Positions 14,421 to 23,795 of a stretch of DNA of 64,000 nt are shown one piece after another. The position numbers and the translations under genes were made by a program. Origin of the DNA: a virus; the IMG/VR virus record IMGVR_UViG_3300021068_000001, positions 62,001-126,000 of that record, one strand, 5' to 3'. The notes beneath the pieces are model-generated. The model saw only the letters and a list, made by a program, of their open reading frames with translations. It searched no databases and had not been told where the DNA came from. Numbering within the stretch: position 1 is the stretch's first letter; each line of letters begins with the position of its first letter.

Positions 14421-16193
14421 ATGGCAGTTAAATCAGCAATCTTTAAAAAAGGAACAGCAGATAATTTTAATAAGATTCTTAAAAAGCAAAAACTGGAAGA
14501 GTCCGATCCGAAGTTTGCCATATCTGATTCTTTACAAGAATACCAGCAACAATTAGAAAAGTCAGCTGGTTATCAGAACCAAGTCAAGCTTGATAAGGCG
14601 AATATTAGACAAGATGTAATTAATTTTGTTATTGATTATACTGTTGGCGACCTTGACCAATTAAAAGGTATGGACTTTGATGAAGCCAAAACACAACAAA
14701 AGGTTACAGAAAAGACCATTAAAGAGTATGAAGGTTTACATAAAAAAGGTGTATTAAATGATGAAGAAATTGTTTACATAAAAGAAACTGTTGGTAGAAC
14801 AAATGCTGAATTAAAAAAGGTGTTAGGTCTTTCAACCAGATTATCATTATCATTTAGAGATTTCAAAAAAGAATTAAAACCACTTAAATTAGCACAACGA
14901 TTTGGTATGACAAGAATACCAATACTTGGTAAGAAAATAGAAAGAGCAATTGAAGCAGACGAAAGAGCTGAATCTAAAGCCTTAGGAATGAAAAGGCAAT
15001 TGCGTAGAAAAGGACAAAAGGCCGAGTTTAAATCAGGTGGATTTAATCAGGCTGATTTAGCGTCTCCAAAATCATCAGGTGGTAGAGAAGATTTGGCTGG
15101 AAGAGCAGCCACTTCAGGCATATTAGGTATGGGTGCAAAGAGTACTGGAGATCCAGAAAAAGATGTTGAAGAAGAACGAGAGTCAGATAAACAATTTGAT
15201 ACATCATCTGGCCTATTAGAAAGAATACTTGAGGAGAGTGAATTAACAAATGAATTACTAGGGGCAGAGAAAAAACAAGGTAAAAGCTTTTTACAAAAAA
15301 TGGCAACATTGGCATTGGCTATAGGAGGAATAGGTGCGGCCATAGGTTTAGCAATGACGCCATTGCTTGCGCCATTGGCGACAATGGGAGCATCCATTGC
15401 CAATTCGGTGAGAAGTGCGCTTGGGTTCCCTAAAACAAATGTAAAAGGTGGGAATGTAAAAGGTGGGGCAACCAATGCTCATATGCGAAGTAAGACCAAG
15501 ACATTTAAAAAACCTGTCAAACCACCACTTCTTTTAACCGACCAGAGTAAGAAAAACTTAAAGATAAAAGATTCAAAAGTAGCTAACGTAAAAAACACCA
15601 AGGTAGTAGCTAATGCCGCTAAAAAAGGAAGTGCCCTTGCCAAGTCAGCCAAGTTTGCTGGAAATGCAGTTAGAGTAGGTGGTAAATGGTTATGGCCAGT
15701 TGCAGCTGTTATGGGAGCATTTGACGCTGCTAGTGGTTATGCAAATGCAGGTGAAATATTAGGTAAAGAAGAAGGTGACGAGGTAACTACAAGAGATAAA
15801 GCATCAGCAAGTTTTGCTTCATTCTTATCTGGTGTAACAATAGGTCTTATAAACCAAGAGAAAACTGCTAAATGGTTTGCTGGTAAAGACCACCTGAATC
15901 AGGATCAAATAGAATTAACTCAATCACATTCAAGGGCGAACTTGTACAACAAGGCATGGAATCATCCAATGGCTAAAAATGACAAATCTAAATTGGCAAA
16001 AGTAGAGGAGATGAAATTAGATAACGTTGAGAAATTAGATATTATATACAACGGCAGTAAATTGCCATTCAATGTAAACAATCAAAACAACATAGACAAC
16101 ACAAGTAAAACAACAATAATTGATAATAAAACTACATCAATCAAATCAGAAAATCCAGATGGGCTGGTATCTGAATTTAGTCAAATAAAGTAG
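14421..16193 (+). CDS. 29: gp29-like tape measure/hub protein
   Basis: 590 residues, the same length as T4 gp29, the tail-length tape measure that extends from the hub. It follows gp26/gp51 and precedes gp48, the T4 order. It has long helical charged regions (1-200), a hydrophobic Gly/Ala-rich stretch at about 292-330 suited to membrane insertion during DNA delivery, and a second one at about 415-440. Sequence similarity is weak, so the call rests on length, composition and order. Confidence 0.7.
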   Translation: MAVKSAIFKKGTADNFNKILKKQKLEESDPKFAISDSLQEYQQQLEKSAGYQNQVKLDKANIRQDVINFVIDYTVGDLDQLKGMDFDEAKTQQKVTEKTIKEYEGLHKKGVLNDEEIVYIKETVGRTNAELKKVLGLSTRLSLSFRDFKKELKPLKLAQRFGMTRIPILGKKIERAIEADERAESKALGMKRQLRRKGQKAEFKSGGFNQADLASPKSSGGREDLAGRAATSGILGMGAKSTGDPEKDVEEERESDKQFDTSSGLLERILEESELTNELLGAEKKQGKSFLQKMATLALAIGGIGAAIGLAMTPLLAPLATMGASIANSVRSALGFPKTNVKGGNVKGGATNAHMRSKTKTFKKPVKPPLLLTDQSKKNLKIKDSKVANVKNTKVVANAAKKGSALAKSAKFAGNAVRVGGKWLWPVAAVMGAFDAASGYANAGEILGKEEGDEVTTRDKASASFASFLSGVTIGLINQEKTAKWFAGKDHLNQDQIELTQSHSRANLYNKAWNHPMAKNDKSKLAKVEEMKLDNVEKLDIIYNGSKLPFNVNNQNNIDNTSKTTIIDNKTTSIKSENPDGLVSEFSQIK

Positions 16194-16211
16194 GATTAAC
16201 TAAATAGTATT

Positions 16212-17312
16212 ATGGGATTTCAACCTTTCAAAGCATTAAAAACAATAATAAATGGACTGAAACAACCTTCGTCTGTTTTACAAGGACCTACTATAGGTGG
16301 ATGGAATAAAAAGACAATAGCACCAAATAAAAGAGGTATTATTCATTACAACCCTACTGATATGGACTATTCAGGCCATGTGCATTCAGGATCTGATAAG
16401 TTTTATGTTTATCCATTAGACCACAAAGACCAAGAGCATTACATTTTATTTGATATCATAGAGCGTATACCAGATAAATCAGGAGTTGAATTTAACGTGG
16501 TTCAAGGTGCAGGTCATTCAAAACACCAAGACAATTTAAGCAAGGTTGTATATGGTACAAATAGATTTTTTTCTGAAGGTACAGGTAATCTTATATGGGG
16601 GATGCCTACAGGTAAAGGCAATCATAGAGTTGTAAAACATACAATTGCAGTCTATATGCCACAAACACTTAAATTTAATATGCAGGCAGACTATGGCGCT
16701 GAAGAAGTAGGTTTTGCTATAGGTGCGTTTGCAAAACTAAAAGACGCCCTTGCTGGCGATAAATTTTGGGGCGAGGATATAAAGTCTATAGCTGTAGCGT
16801 CACAAGGGTTAGTAGCAAATATTGCCTCCTTTGCAAGTGGTGGATTACTGGCAGGTGCTGGAGCGGCCTTGCAACGTAGAACTGGTATTGCACCAGCAGC
16901 TATGACAGAAATGGTATTTAATGGTATAGATTACCGAACATTTAGTTTCACATTTAAATTTACACCTAGAAGCAAAAAAGAATCCGATGTTGTAAATAGT
17001 ATGCTACACACTATAAAAGACGCCATGTTACCTATGAAATTTGGCAAAGGTCCATCTGTTGCAGCCTATCGTGTACCACACGAATTTGTAATTAGATTTA
17101 TGAAAGGCACTAATATTAACCCATACATAGACCAAATCGGATTGTGTGCTTGTACAGGTGTTGATATAGATTATGGTAGTGATAAGTTTTCAACACACGT
17201 TGCTGGTGATCCTGTGTCAATAGACGCAACACTAACTTTTAAAGAATTAGAACTAATGGAAAGAAGTAGATATAACCAATTAAGACAAAGTGCTTCTGAA
17301 AGTAGAACATAA
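16212..17312 (+). CDS. 48: gp48 baseplate tail-tube cap
   Basis: T4-like gp48, which with gp54 forms the platform for the tail tube. Recognisable parts: the hydrophobic Ala/Gly stretch near 195-225, MVFNGIDYRTFSFTFKFTPRS at about 235-255, and the C-terminal region with CTGVDIDYG and TLTFKELELM. 366 residues, about T4 length (364). A CTAAATAGTA sequence overlaps the leader. It overlaps gp53 by one base. Confidence 0.8.
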   Translation: MGFQPFKALKTIINGLKQPSSVLQGPTIGGWNKKTIAPNKRGIIHYNPTDMDYSGHVHSGSDKFYVYPLDHKDQEHYILFDIIERIPDKSGVEFNVVQGAGHSKHQDNLSKVVYGTNRFFSEGTGNLIWGMPTGKGNHRVVKHTIAVYMPQTLKFNMQADYGAEEVGFAIGAFAKLKDALAGDKFWGEDIKSIAVASQGLVANIASFASGGLLAGAGAALQRRTGIAPAAMTEMVFNGIDYRTFSFTFKFTPRSKKESDVVNSMLHTIKDAMLPMKFGKGPSVAAYRVPHEFVIRFMKGTNINPYIDQIGLCACTGVDIDYGSDKFSTHVAGDPVSIDATLTFKELELMERSRYNQLRQSASESRT

Positions 17313-17842
17313 TGCCAGAATATTTTACTCATTTTCCTAAGATATATTATGACGCCGCTGGTAAAGGTAACTTTAAACTTGTTACAAACCTATTAAGACG
17401 AGTGCAAATGACAGCTGGATTAAAAGAGATTGCAGCTGTATTTGACGAGTATGATATAGGTGGCGAAGATACACCTGAATCAGTATCAGAATCGCAGTAT
17501 GGAGACCAAAGTTACTACTGGATTATATTGTTGTTTAATAATATCAAGGACAGATTTTATGACTGGCCTTTAACTACAGCTCAACTTGAAACATATATAA
17601 ACGACAAGTATGCTGATCCTAATGGCGCTCATCATTATGAAATAGTACAAACTAGTGGTGCAACAACTTCATATGACGACTCACACACAATAAAAGTTAA
17701 TAGTACAGAAGCAGGTGCTACCCTTATTACAAATTCCGAATACGAACAACGATTACAACACAAAAAGGGACGGATTAGACTAGTCAGGCCTGAATTTTTA
17801 GATTTAATAACAGACGAGTTTACAACATTGATAGGAGCATAA
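17312..17842 (+). CDS. 53: gp53 baseplate wedge protein
   Basis: Matches T4 gp53, which with gp25 and gp6 clamps the wedges. The conserved core YGDQSYYWIILLFNNIKD then YDWPLTTAQLETYINDKY (about 72-110) aligns with the T4 segment having YWVLLMCN and Y.GW. 176 residues against 196 in T4. The start overlaps gp48. Confidence 0.8.
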   Translation: MPEYFTHFPKIYYDAAGKGNFKLVTNLLRRVQMTAGLKEIAAVFDEYDIGGEDTPESVSESQYGDQSYYWIILLFNNIKDRFYDWPLTTAQLETYINDKYADPNGAHHYEIVQTSGATTSYDDSHTIKVNSTEAGATLITNSEYEQRLQHKKGRIRLVRPEFLDLITDEFTTLIGA

Positions 17843-17843
17843 T

Positions 17844-19847
17844 ATGGCCTTTGCCAATACTACTGGTCACAAATATAATGATTTCTCCTACAGATATCCT
17901 GGTGACTTTCGGACATCTGAAATAATCCTATACAGTTATGGTGGTTCTCAAATTGAAATAGCAGGACTTACTGGTACTGTAAATATATACCAATCTTTAG
18001 ATTCAGGATTTCTATCAGGTAACATTCTGTTCTTTGATAGTGTAGGCGCTGTAAATAAATTACCTATTATTGGTAATGAGTTTTTAGAGTTTAAGTTTAG
18101 AACACCTATAGACGCAGGTGGTGATGAAGAACTGGATGCTACAAACCATAGATTTCAGGTCTATGAAAAGAAGTCAGTAAAAACAACCCAAAATGTACAG
18201 GCTGTTGGCTTGTATTTTACATCAATAGAATCAATCAGAAATGAGCGAACAAGAGTATCCAAATCCCTTGCAGGTTCATATGCTGAAATGGTTAATAATA
18301 TTGTCAAAGAGGACAAACAATTATTGGCTAGTAAGAAGGACTTGTTTATTGATCCAACACTAGGCAATTACAAATACACATTCCCCAATTGTAGACCAAT
18401 AGAAGCTGTACGTCATATGGCCTATATGGCAGAACCAGTTAATTTCAAAACACCACATTATATGTTTTATGAAAACAATAGAGGTTTTCACTTCAGGTGT
18501 TTGGAGAGTTTATATAGAGAGAGTGCTAACAACCAAGACAATAGAAAGTTTGTTGCTTATTTTGATTTACTATCAGCATTTAATCCTAGTTTCGGACCAA
18601 GTGATATTCAAACTGAATCACCAATTGTTAAACCATATTCATTTAAATTTAACGACTCATACAATACACTAACAAATACAAGACGTGGTATGTTTGGTAG
18701 TGTGATGTATAAGCATAATATGATTGACAAGAAATTTGAAAAAACTAAAATGTCATATACAAGCTATTATGAACAGGCATTACACATAGACGCACCAGAT
18801 GGTTCGCCTTCACAAATGAACAAGTACCAAGGTGTTATGCCACCTGGTCCTGCTGATTTTGATGAAGACATTACAGTTGATGATAAATCAGCTGGTTCAG
18901 ATAGTCACCACCACGTTGAAGCATTAAAGAAATCAATATTGTCAAAAGCAAATGGTGCTGATCAACGTAAATACATGGACGATTATTTTGCTCGTGTATT
19001 TGTGGTACCTGAAACAAAGAAGAACCATAATATGAATATAGATGGCGACCACCTTGATCCTAGATTGGAACAGAAACAAAACCTATCAGAAGCATTACGA
19101 GATTATTTCTCAATGACTATAGATGTACCAGGCAATTTCACATACAACGTGGGTGATTTAGTATGGTGTGAAGTGCCATCATTTAATGCTGCTGAGGCGA
19201 CCAATGATGGTACGATTAAAAGATATGATGTAATAGACCAATTGTTAACAGGTCGTTACCTAATCAAATCTCTACACCATCAAATGGACTTCATAGAACG
19301 AAAGCACACTACTTCGGTAACTGTAGTTAGGAACATATTTGCGACAGATTTACCAAATGCAGATACCTTTAAGGCACAAGCACATTTCAGAACGAAATCA
19401 GTAGATGTAATAGGGTCAGGTATTGATATCTCAACCCTAGTACCTTTAAAGATTAAGAATTTGAAGATACCATCCCCTCAAATTAAGACGGTAGAAGACA
19501 TAGCCAAACAATTAGGGGTAGATATCAACAGTACAGACTTAAACATCAAGGATGCCGCTAATAAGGCGGTTAACAACGTGCTAAACAGTACTTCTAATAG
19601 AGTAATACAATTAAAACATCTTGCGAAAATCAACAGTACTATATTAACACGTAAAACTGTAATTGAGAAAATCGCAGAAAAGGCGAAACTAGCATTAGGG
19701 GGTATCAATTTATCAAACGTAAACAACATACCACCATCAATGCGTGGGACAATGAAGGGCAATATCAGTAGTTTTGTTCAATCAGCAACGGTGGCATTTA
19801 AGCAGAACTTCTCTAAAGCCAAGAGTTTCTTTAAAGGATTCTTCTAA
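17844..19847 (+). CDS. 27: gp27-like baseplate hub protein, enlarged
   Basis: The N-terminal 240 residues resemble the gp27 hub: SQIEIAGLTGTVNIYQSLDSGFLSGNILFFDS parallels the T4 strand pattern with a short loop and FYDS. Later, GNFTYNVGDLVWCEV and GRYLIKSLHHQMDF match the gp27/VgrG-type OB barrel region. At 667 residues it is far longer than T4 gp27 (391), with an added C-terminal segment (about 520-667) rich in Lys/Ile/Asn. It precedes gp5, the spike that sits in the gp27 trimer. Confidence 0.65.
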   Translation: MAFANTTGHKYNDFSYRYPGDFRTSEIILYSYGGSQIEIAGLTGTVNIYQSLDSGFLSGNILFFDSVGAVNKLPIIGNEFLEFKFRTPIDAGGDEELDATNHRFQVYEKKSVKTTQNVQAVGLYFTSIESIRNERTRVSKSLAGSYAEMVNNIVKEDKQLLASKKDLFIDPTLGNYKYTFPNCRPIEAVRHMAYMAEPVNFKTPHYMFYENNRGFHFRCLESLYRESANNQDNRKFVAYFDLLSAFNPSFGPSDIQTESPIVKPYSFKFNDSYNTLTNTRRGMFGSVMYKHNMIDKKFEKTKMSYTSYYEQALHIDAPDGSPSQMNKYQGVMPPGPADFDEDITVDDKSAGSDSHHHVEALKKSILSKANGADQRKYMDDYFARVFVVPETKKNHNMNIDGDHLDPRLEQKQNLSEALRDYFSMTIDVPGNFTYNVGDLVWCEVPSFNAAEATNDGTIKRYDVIDQLLTGRYLIKSLHHQMDFIERKHTTSVTVVRNIFATDLPNADTFKAQAHFRTKSVDVIGSGIDISTLVPLKIKNLKIPSPQIKTVEDIAKQLGVDINSTDLNIKDAANKAVNNVLNSTSNRVIQLKHLAKINSTILTRKTVIEKIAEKAKLALGGINLSNVNNIPPSMRGTMKGNISSFVQSATVAFKQNFSKAKSFFKGFF

Positions 19848-20165
19848 ATGAACAAAACATTGAGCCAGCTCAAAGTTTACTGCGAGTTTGAAAAAATTTT
19901 CCATAAGGGTATGGCCACAAGAGAGGCCACATTAGAGATATGTACAAACAATGTAAGAGAGAACTATTTTGAACTATACAAAAGGATCAAAGACAATTTG
20001 AAACAAATGAAAGATATAATCACAAATAAATCAATGAAACAAAGAGGATATCAAAGATGGCCTCAGCGTAGTGCTACGCACGGCGGCGCCTACGCAGCTT
20101 CATTAAATACGGATAAATATAATAGCGTGAGTGGTTTAAATACGGCTCTTTATGGGAATTTTTAA
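19848..20165 (+). CDS. hypothetical protein between hub genes, 105 aa
   Basis: ATG directly after the gp27-like stop; ends directly before the gp5 ATG. The N-terminal half is helical with Cys, the C-terminal half is Tyr/Gly/Ala-rich (HGGAYAASLNT). Its position suggests a hub or spike assembly factor such as gp28, but no clear similarity is visible. Base composition turns G+C-rich in its last 100 bases. Confidence 0.6.
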   Translation: MNKTLSQLKVYCEFEKIFHKGMATREATLEICTNNVRENYFELYKRIKDNLKQMKDIITNKSMKQRGYQRWPQRSATHGGAYAASLNTDKYNSVSGLNTALYGNF

Positions 20166-21272
20166 ATGATTACAACAGATTTTATGGGACGAGATGGCTT
20201 CACTTGGTTCACAGGTGTGGTAGAAGATAGAGCAGACCCGCTTAAACTTGGCCGAGTTAGAGTACGCCAGTTAGGTTATCACACGGAAGACAAGGAGGCC
20301 TTGCCGACCGCTGACCTACCATGGGCGCATCCCCTATTACCGATTACATCCTCTGGCATCAGCGGCATTGGCCATACGCCACTTGGCTTGCTTGAAGGCA
20401 GCTGGGTGATTGGTTTCTTTAGGGACGCAGATACGAAACAAGACGCAGTAATCATCGGAGCATTGCCAGGCAAGCCCCTTACAGATGGCGCAACGAACCT
20501 GGCCGTGGGCCAAGGCTTCTCGGACCCCAATGGGATTTATCCGAGATACGCTGAGGAGTCAGACGTAAATAGATTAGCGCGGAATGACGCAGACACAGAG
20601 GAGGCCTCATACCAACACATCACATTGGAGGCCAGAAAGACTTTCAGAGCGGCCTCATATACAAACATACCAACAGGTAATATTATCCCAATACAAGCTC
20701 CGCCAGTGAATACGCCCCTATCAGAAGGAGACGTATGGTCCTTACCTGCTAATACGTATGCGGCCGAGTACCCATACAACCACGTATTCGAATCAGAAAG
20801 CGGCCACCTATTAGAATTTGACGATACGCCCAATAAGGAGAGAATCCTTTTATATCACCATAGTGGGACAGAAACAGAAATCACGGCCGCAGGTACCAAG
20901 GCCGAAGTCAACAAAGATTCAACATACAATATAACTGAAAAGGACAATAAGGTCTACATTAAGGGCACCTCCGACATTACAATAGGTGGCCGCCATAAGG
21001 TCATTATCAATGCTGATGGTGCGGCCGATAACAATTACGATATACAGATAGGGCCTAATGCTAATGTAAACATACAGGTAGATAAAGGGAATGTGAACAT
21101 AGCCGCTTTGGATGGTAATATGAATTTGTTTGCTAATAACAATTTCAACCTATCGGTAGGGGGTGTACTGGACATACAAGCAGGCCAGATTAAAGAACAT
21201 TCACACAGCACCTCTACACGTACAGCTGCTGGGGAGTACCACACGTATGGCTCACCAATTGACCATAACTAG
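20166..21272 (+). CDS. 5: gp5-like spike/hub protein without lysozyme domain
   Basis: The N-terminal OB-fold (about 1-110) reads FTGVVEDRADPLKLGRVRVRQLGYH, then LPWAHPLLP and PLGLLEGSWVIGFFRD, the gp5/VgrG pattern. A linker follows, and then a C-terminal beta-helix with repeating short strands (about 250-350: ITIGGRHKVII, IQIGPNANVNIQV, VNIAALDGNMNLFA). T4 gp5 has a lysozyme domain in between; here it is absent, so wall cutting must come from other enzymes. The gene is markedly richer in G+C than its neighbours (see findings). The PAAR tip gene is at 29.9 kb. Confidence 0.85.
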   Translation: MITTDFMGRDGFTWFTGVVEDRADPLKLGRVRVRQLGYHTEDKEALPTADLPWAHPLLPITSSGISGIGHTPLGLLEGSWVIGFFRDADTKQDAVIIGALPGKPLTDGATNLAVGQGFSDPNGIYPRYAEESDVNRLARNDADTEEASYQHITLEARKTFRAASYTNIPTGNIIPIQAPPVNTPLSEGDVWSLPANTYAAEYPYNHVFESESGHLLEFDDTPNKERILLYHHSGTETEITAAGTKAEVNKDSTYNITEKDNKVYIKGTSDITIGGRHKVIINADGAADNNYDIQIGPNANVNIQVDKGNVNIAALDGNMNLFANNNFNLSVGGVLDIQAGQIKEHSHSTSTRTAAGEYHTYGSPIDHN

Positions 21273-21338
21273 GACGTGTCACAGGAGCACTATTAGGACT
21301 GGCTGGCTTTGTTAATCTATAAAAGTAGTAAGTAACAT

Positions 21339-21527
21339 ATGAATATAACGAAGCAGGCTTTTATGGTCCTACATATAGGATTTTTTTTCGTATTAATTTT
21401 ATTACTATTAAGTTGTGCTAATGTAAAGTTTAATTGTGATATAACTAATATAGAAAGTCCCAACATAGAGGGCGCGGTTGAGGAATGCAGGGATAACCCA
21501 ACTGCAATGATTACAAAGGAATTCTGA
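21339..21527 (+). CDS. putative small lipoprotein, 62 aa
   Basis: Short N-region (MNITKQ), hydrophobic core and lipobox LLLSCAN with C26, then a 36-residue exported part with two further Cys. The size and shape resemble Rz1-type outer-membrane spanin lipoproteins, though it lacks their proline richness. Role unknown. Confidence 0.5.
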   Translation: MNITKQAFMVLHIGFFFVLILLLLSCANVKFNCDITNIESPNIEGAVEECRDNPTAMITKEF

Positions 21528-21529
21528 GG

Positions 21530-21610
21530 ATGGCTAATATTATACATAGTGATGTTAGTCCCTCCAGAGAAGTGCTAGAGCTAGCATTATTACATATAAG
21601 GAAGGTATGA
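21530..21610 (+). CDS. possible 26-aa peptide upstream of IscA-like gene
   Basis: ATG preceded by GAGG; the frame ends TGA overlapping the ATG of the next gene (ATGA). It may be a short leader peptide that couples translation. No other evidence. Confidence 0.3.
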   Translation: MANIIHSDVSPSREVLELALLHIRKV

Positions 21611-21948
21611 TTACACTTACGCAAAACGCAATCACGCAATTAACTAACATAGCAAGTAAAGCAAATACTCGTTATGTGAGATTAGATATTAAGGGTGGTG
21701 GTTGTGCAGGCTACGAATACAAATGGTCTACTACAGATATAAGGGAAGATACAGATTGTTTATTGGAAGATGTACTTATTGTTTCAATGGAATTAGAAAT
21801 GTATTTACTAGGGACTTCGTTAGATTGGACAACGGATACGTTTAAGTCGGAGTTTACGATAACTAATCCTCAAAGCAAATCAGGATGTGGCTGTGGTGAA
21901 TCGTTTAGTTTAAGGGAAGATATAGGAGATGGAGGTAATTACTCCTAA
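21607..21948 (+). CDS. iscA-like: IscA/HesB-like Fe-S carrier protein
   Basis: A-type carrier that binds and hands over Fe-S clusters or iron. The three cluster cysteines are in the expected places: C33 in GGGCAGYEY and the C-terminal pair in SGCGCGESF (C94, C96). The middle has the family's beta-rich pattern, and the D-F-K-S-E-F-T-I-T-NP segment replaces the usual bdy. 113 residues, normal length. hesB-like genes are known in marine T4-like phages. It complements the MIP18- and SufE-like genes at 2-3 kb. Confidence 0.9.
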   Translation: MITLTQNAITQLTNIASKANTRYVRLDIKGGGCAGYEYKWSTTDIREDTDCLLEDVLIVSMELEMYLLGTSLDWTTDTFKSEFTITNPQSKSGCGCGESFSLREDIGDGGNYS

Positions 21949-22002
21949 AAAATTTTCGCATATCTTCGAGTCTATTTAAAGTGTAACTGTGCGGCCTTTT
22001 TC

Positions 22003-22010
22003 AATAAATA
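22003..22010 (+). promoter_or_regulatory. T4-type late promoter (AATAAATA)
   Basis: AATAAATAGTAATATG, with the box followed by GTA and, six bases after the box, the ATG of a 28-residue peptide. Serves the sulfotransferase transcription unit. Confidence 0.45.
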
Positions 22011-22015
22011 GTAAT

Positions 22016-22102
22016 ATGTTAAAACTGTTTATTATCTTTTGGTTATTAATGATATTGATTGCTGTGGGTATGGGATATTACCATGGACATATAATAATAT
22101 GA
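22016..22102 (+). CDS. tiny membrane peptide, 28 aa
   Basis: A single hydrophobic span (LFIIFWLLMILIAVGMG) forms nearly the whole peptide. It ends ATGA-overlapped with the sulfotransferase start at 22099, so it probably couples to that gene. Function unknown. Confidence 0.4.
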   Translation: MLKLFIIFWLLMILIAVGMGYYHGHIII

Positions 22103-22965
22103 TTCATAAGACAACCACACCTGTATTGATATCTATGCCACGTAGTGGTTCTCATTACGTAGGTTCCTTTTTAAGAGAAACATACAAAGGACGTGGGGTA
22201 ACATTCCCTGGTGGTAGTGAATTATTTTCACCTGACTTTGTTACTAGAACCACCGATGTGATAGAGTTGTTTGAATTTATACGTAATAAAAGCAAGATGG
22301 ATATCTTCACCGTATTTCATTCTGACCATTTATCTAATAACATAAACATACCAGCAAGGCCAAAGTATGAAACCTTGTTTGATTGGTTTAAAGAATTTTA
22401 TGATGGTTATCAAATATGCTTATTACGTAGAAAGAATTTATGGAAGACCTATATCAGTTGGTTGTTTCATCATTCTATAAAGACTGCTTTTCTAAAAGGT
22501 ACCGAGAGTTTTTCAGCAAGGGATTATGAAACCTTGGATGATGTCCACCCTTGGCATAACATACGAGGTAGTCAAAACAATGAAATCGTAAAATCAACAA
22601 TACAACAAATATCACCAAAGTTTGTGCATAGAGAAAAGCTGTGGCAAAATTTTTTACGTGAGTTGCGTTATTTTGAGGAAGAAATTATTACCTATTATGT
22701 CAAAGGTAAATACAATCATTTAAATGTACGTAGTTGGTGGTTAGAGGATTTAGATGATGAGAAGCTTTCAGAATGGTATGTACCAGAAGAAAGACGTTTT
22801 ACAAAGGCAGGTGGTATAAACACTTTTGCTATGGAAGAACAAATAATTCCTTTTGATATTAAGTATGAAACCTACTTTAAGAAAAGTGAGTTAGAAAAAA
22901 TTAAAGAAAAATTAGATAAAGTAGTAGATACTGAATTTAAGCATTATGGGTACGTGGTAAATTAA
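22099..22965 (+). CDS. sulfotransferase-like protein
   Basis: The N-terminal VLISMPRSGSHYVGSFL (about 9-25) is the 5'-phosphosulfate-binding P-loop of sulfotransferases (P-R-S-G-S/T). The later CLLRRKNLWKTYISWLF corresponds to the 3'-phosphate-binding R...S region. The longest frame begins at a TTG (22039), but ATG 22099 overlaps the preceding peptide and starts exactly at the domain. It would move sulfate from PAPS to a glycan or other acceptor; the acceptor is unknown. It converges with the PP-loop ATPase gene (29-base overlap). Confidence 0.7.
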   Translation: MIHKTTTPVLISMPRSGSHYVGSFLRETYKGRGVTFPGGSELFSPDFVTRTTDVIELFEFIRNKSKMDIFTVFHSDHLSNNINIPARPKYETLFDWFKEFYDGYQICLLRRKNLWKTYISWLFHHSIKTAFLKGTESFSARDYETLDDVHPWHNIRGSQNNEIVKSTIQQISPKFVHREKLWQNFLRELRYFEEEIITYYVKGKYNHLNVRSWWLEDLDDEKLSEWYVPEERRFTKAGGINTFAMEEQIIPFDIKYETYFKKSELEKIKEKLDKVVDTEFKHYGYVVN

Positions 22966-23794
22966 ACGCCCACGCTTTTTCATAACACCAGAAACATTGC
23001 CAACACCAAGCATTAAAATCTCTTGTTTGTCTAGCAGAACCTACACAAGACCGAGTTATAGGAAATAAGTCTTTCATTAGACCTTCTTCTCTAAAGACAC
23101 CAGCAACAAATTTCTTATTAACATTTAACCAAGGTTGATATACATTATATCTTAATTCTGGTTTGTCATTTACATCACGTCTTGCTTCTCCTTGTACTCT
23201 ATCAATATCTGTTGCTGTATAATTGTTTGATGGAAATCTAGCTTTCACAGCGTCACCAAATGCCATACGAACAGCCTTCGGTGGGTTCTTACTCATACCG
23301 TCAAGTCTAATAGGTCGGTCAATTGTTTTCATAAAGTTTGGTATTAATTTATCCAGTTGCATTACCTTTGCTACCTGTACTACAGACATTGTGCTGTATG
23401 CGTCATCTGAAGCTATAAGTTCTTTTGCTTTAGGCCAGTAACCACCAACCTCTCTATCATTAAAATCACCTATGGTAATATCATTTAACTTACCATCTGG
23501 AAATCTCATTTGGAGATATTCTACTATTGCTGTAGCTGCTACAGCGTCTTTCGGTGCGTTTACATCATTACAACAATACGGATATATTTCTATTTGTGGA
23601 AAGTGTTTTAATGTTAGATAAGTTGCAGCCGCTGAATCACAACCACCTGATAGTGATACAACAACCCTTTTAGGTATAAACTTTTCATCAAAGTCTATAT
23701 CTTTTAAACAATTTTCTTTGTAAGGTGATTTTTCTACCAATGATTTTATTTTTGTATAAAACTCTACTGTTTGATTACCATATGTTATGTGCAT
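22937..23794 (-). CDS. QueC-like PP-loop ATPase with 4-Cys site
   Basis: An N-type ATP pyrophosphatase: the PP-loop SLSGGCDSAAA lies at 47-57. Such enzymes adenylate a carboxylate or carbonyl before amide or thio formation (QueC, asparagine synthetase, PAPS reductase, TilS relatives). The C-terminus has four Cys, C250 then C264-x2-C267-x2-C270 (WCWQCFWCYEK). This resembles the QueC zinc site but with a wider first gap. It is the last gene of a nitroreductase/SPASM/radical SAM operon. The rest of the queuosine pathway is absent, so deazaguanine synthesis is unlikely. Substrate unknown. Confidence 0.7.
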   Translation of the reverse strand: MHITYGNQTVEFYTKIKSLVEKSPYKENCLKDIDFDEKFIPKRVVVSLSGGCDSAAATYLTLKHFPQIEIYPYCCNDVNAPKDAVAATAIVEYLQMRFPDGKLNDITIGDFNDREVGGYWPKAKELIASDDAYSTMSVVQVAKVMQLDKLIPNFMKTIDRPIRLDGMSKNPPKAVRMAFGDAVKARFPSNNYTATDIDRVQGEARRDVNDKPELRYNVYQPWLNVNKKFVAGVFREEGLMKDLFPITRSCVGSARQTRDFNAWCWQCFWCYEKAWAFNLPRTHNA

Positions 23795-23795
23795 A

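Noticed and set aside
15047-15475. 142-codon minus-strand frame inside gp29
   Set aside because: Lies opposite the hydrophobic Gly/Ala region of the tape measure; composition is explained by the plus-strand gene.
16200-16210. CTAAATAGTA as a late promoter before gp48
   Set aside because: Lacks the TA at the front of the box and overlaps the end of the gp29 region; weaker than the other sites, so not listed as a promoter.
21272-21325. Short frame reading GRVTGALLGLAGFVNL after the gp5 stop
   Set aside because: Looks protein-like but has no start codon and only 17 codons; could be a remnant or frameshifted tail of gp5, not supportable as a gene.
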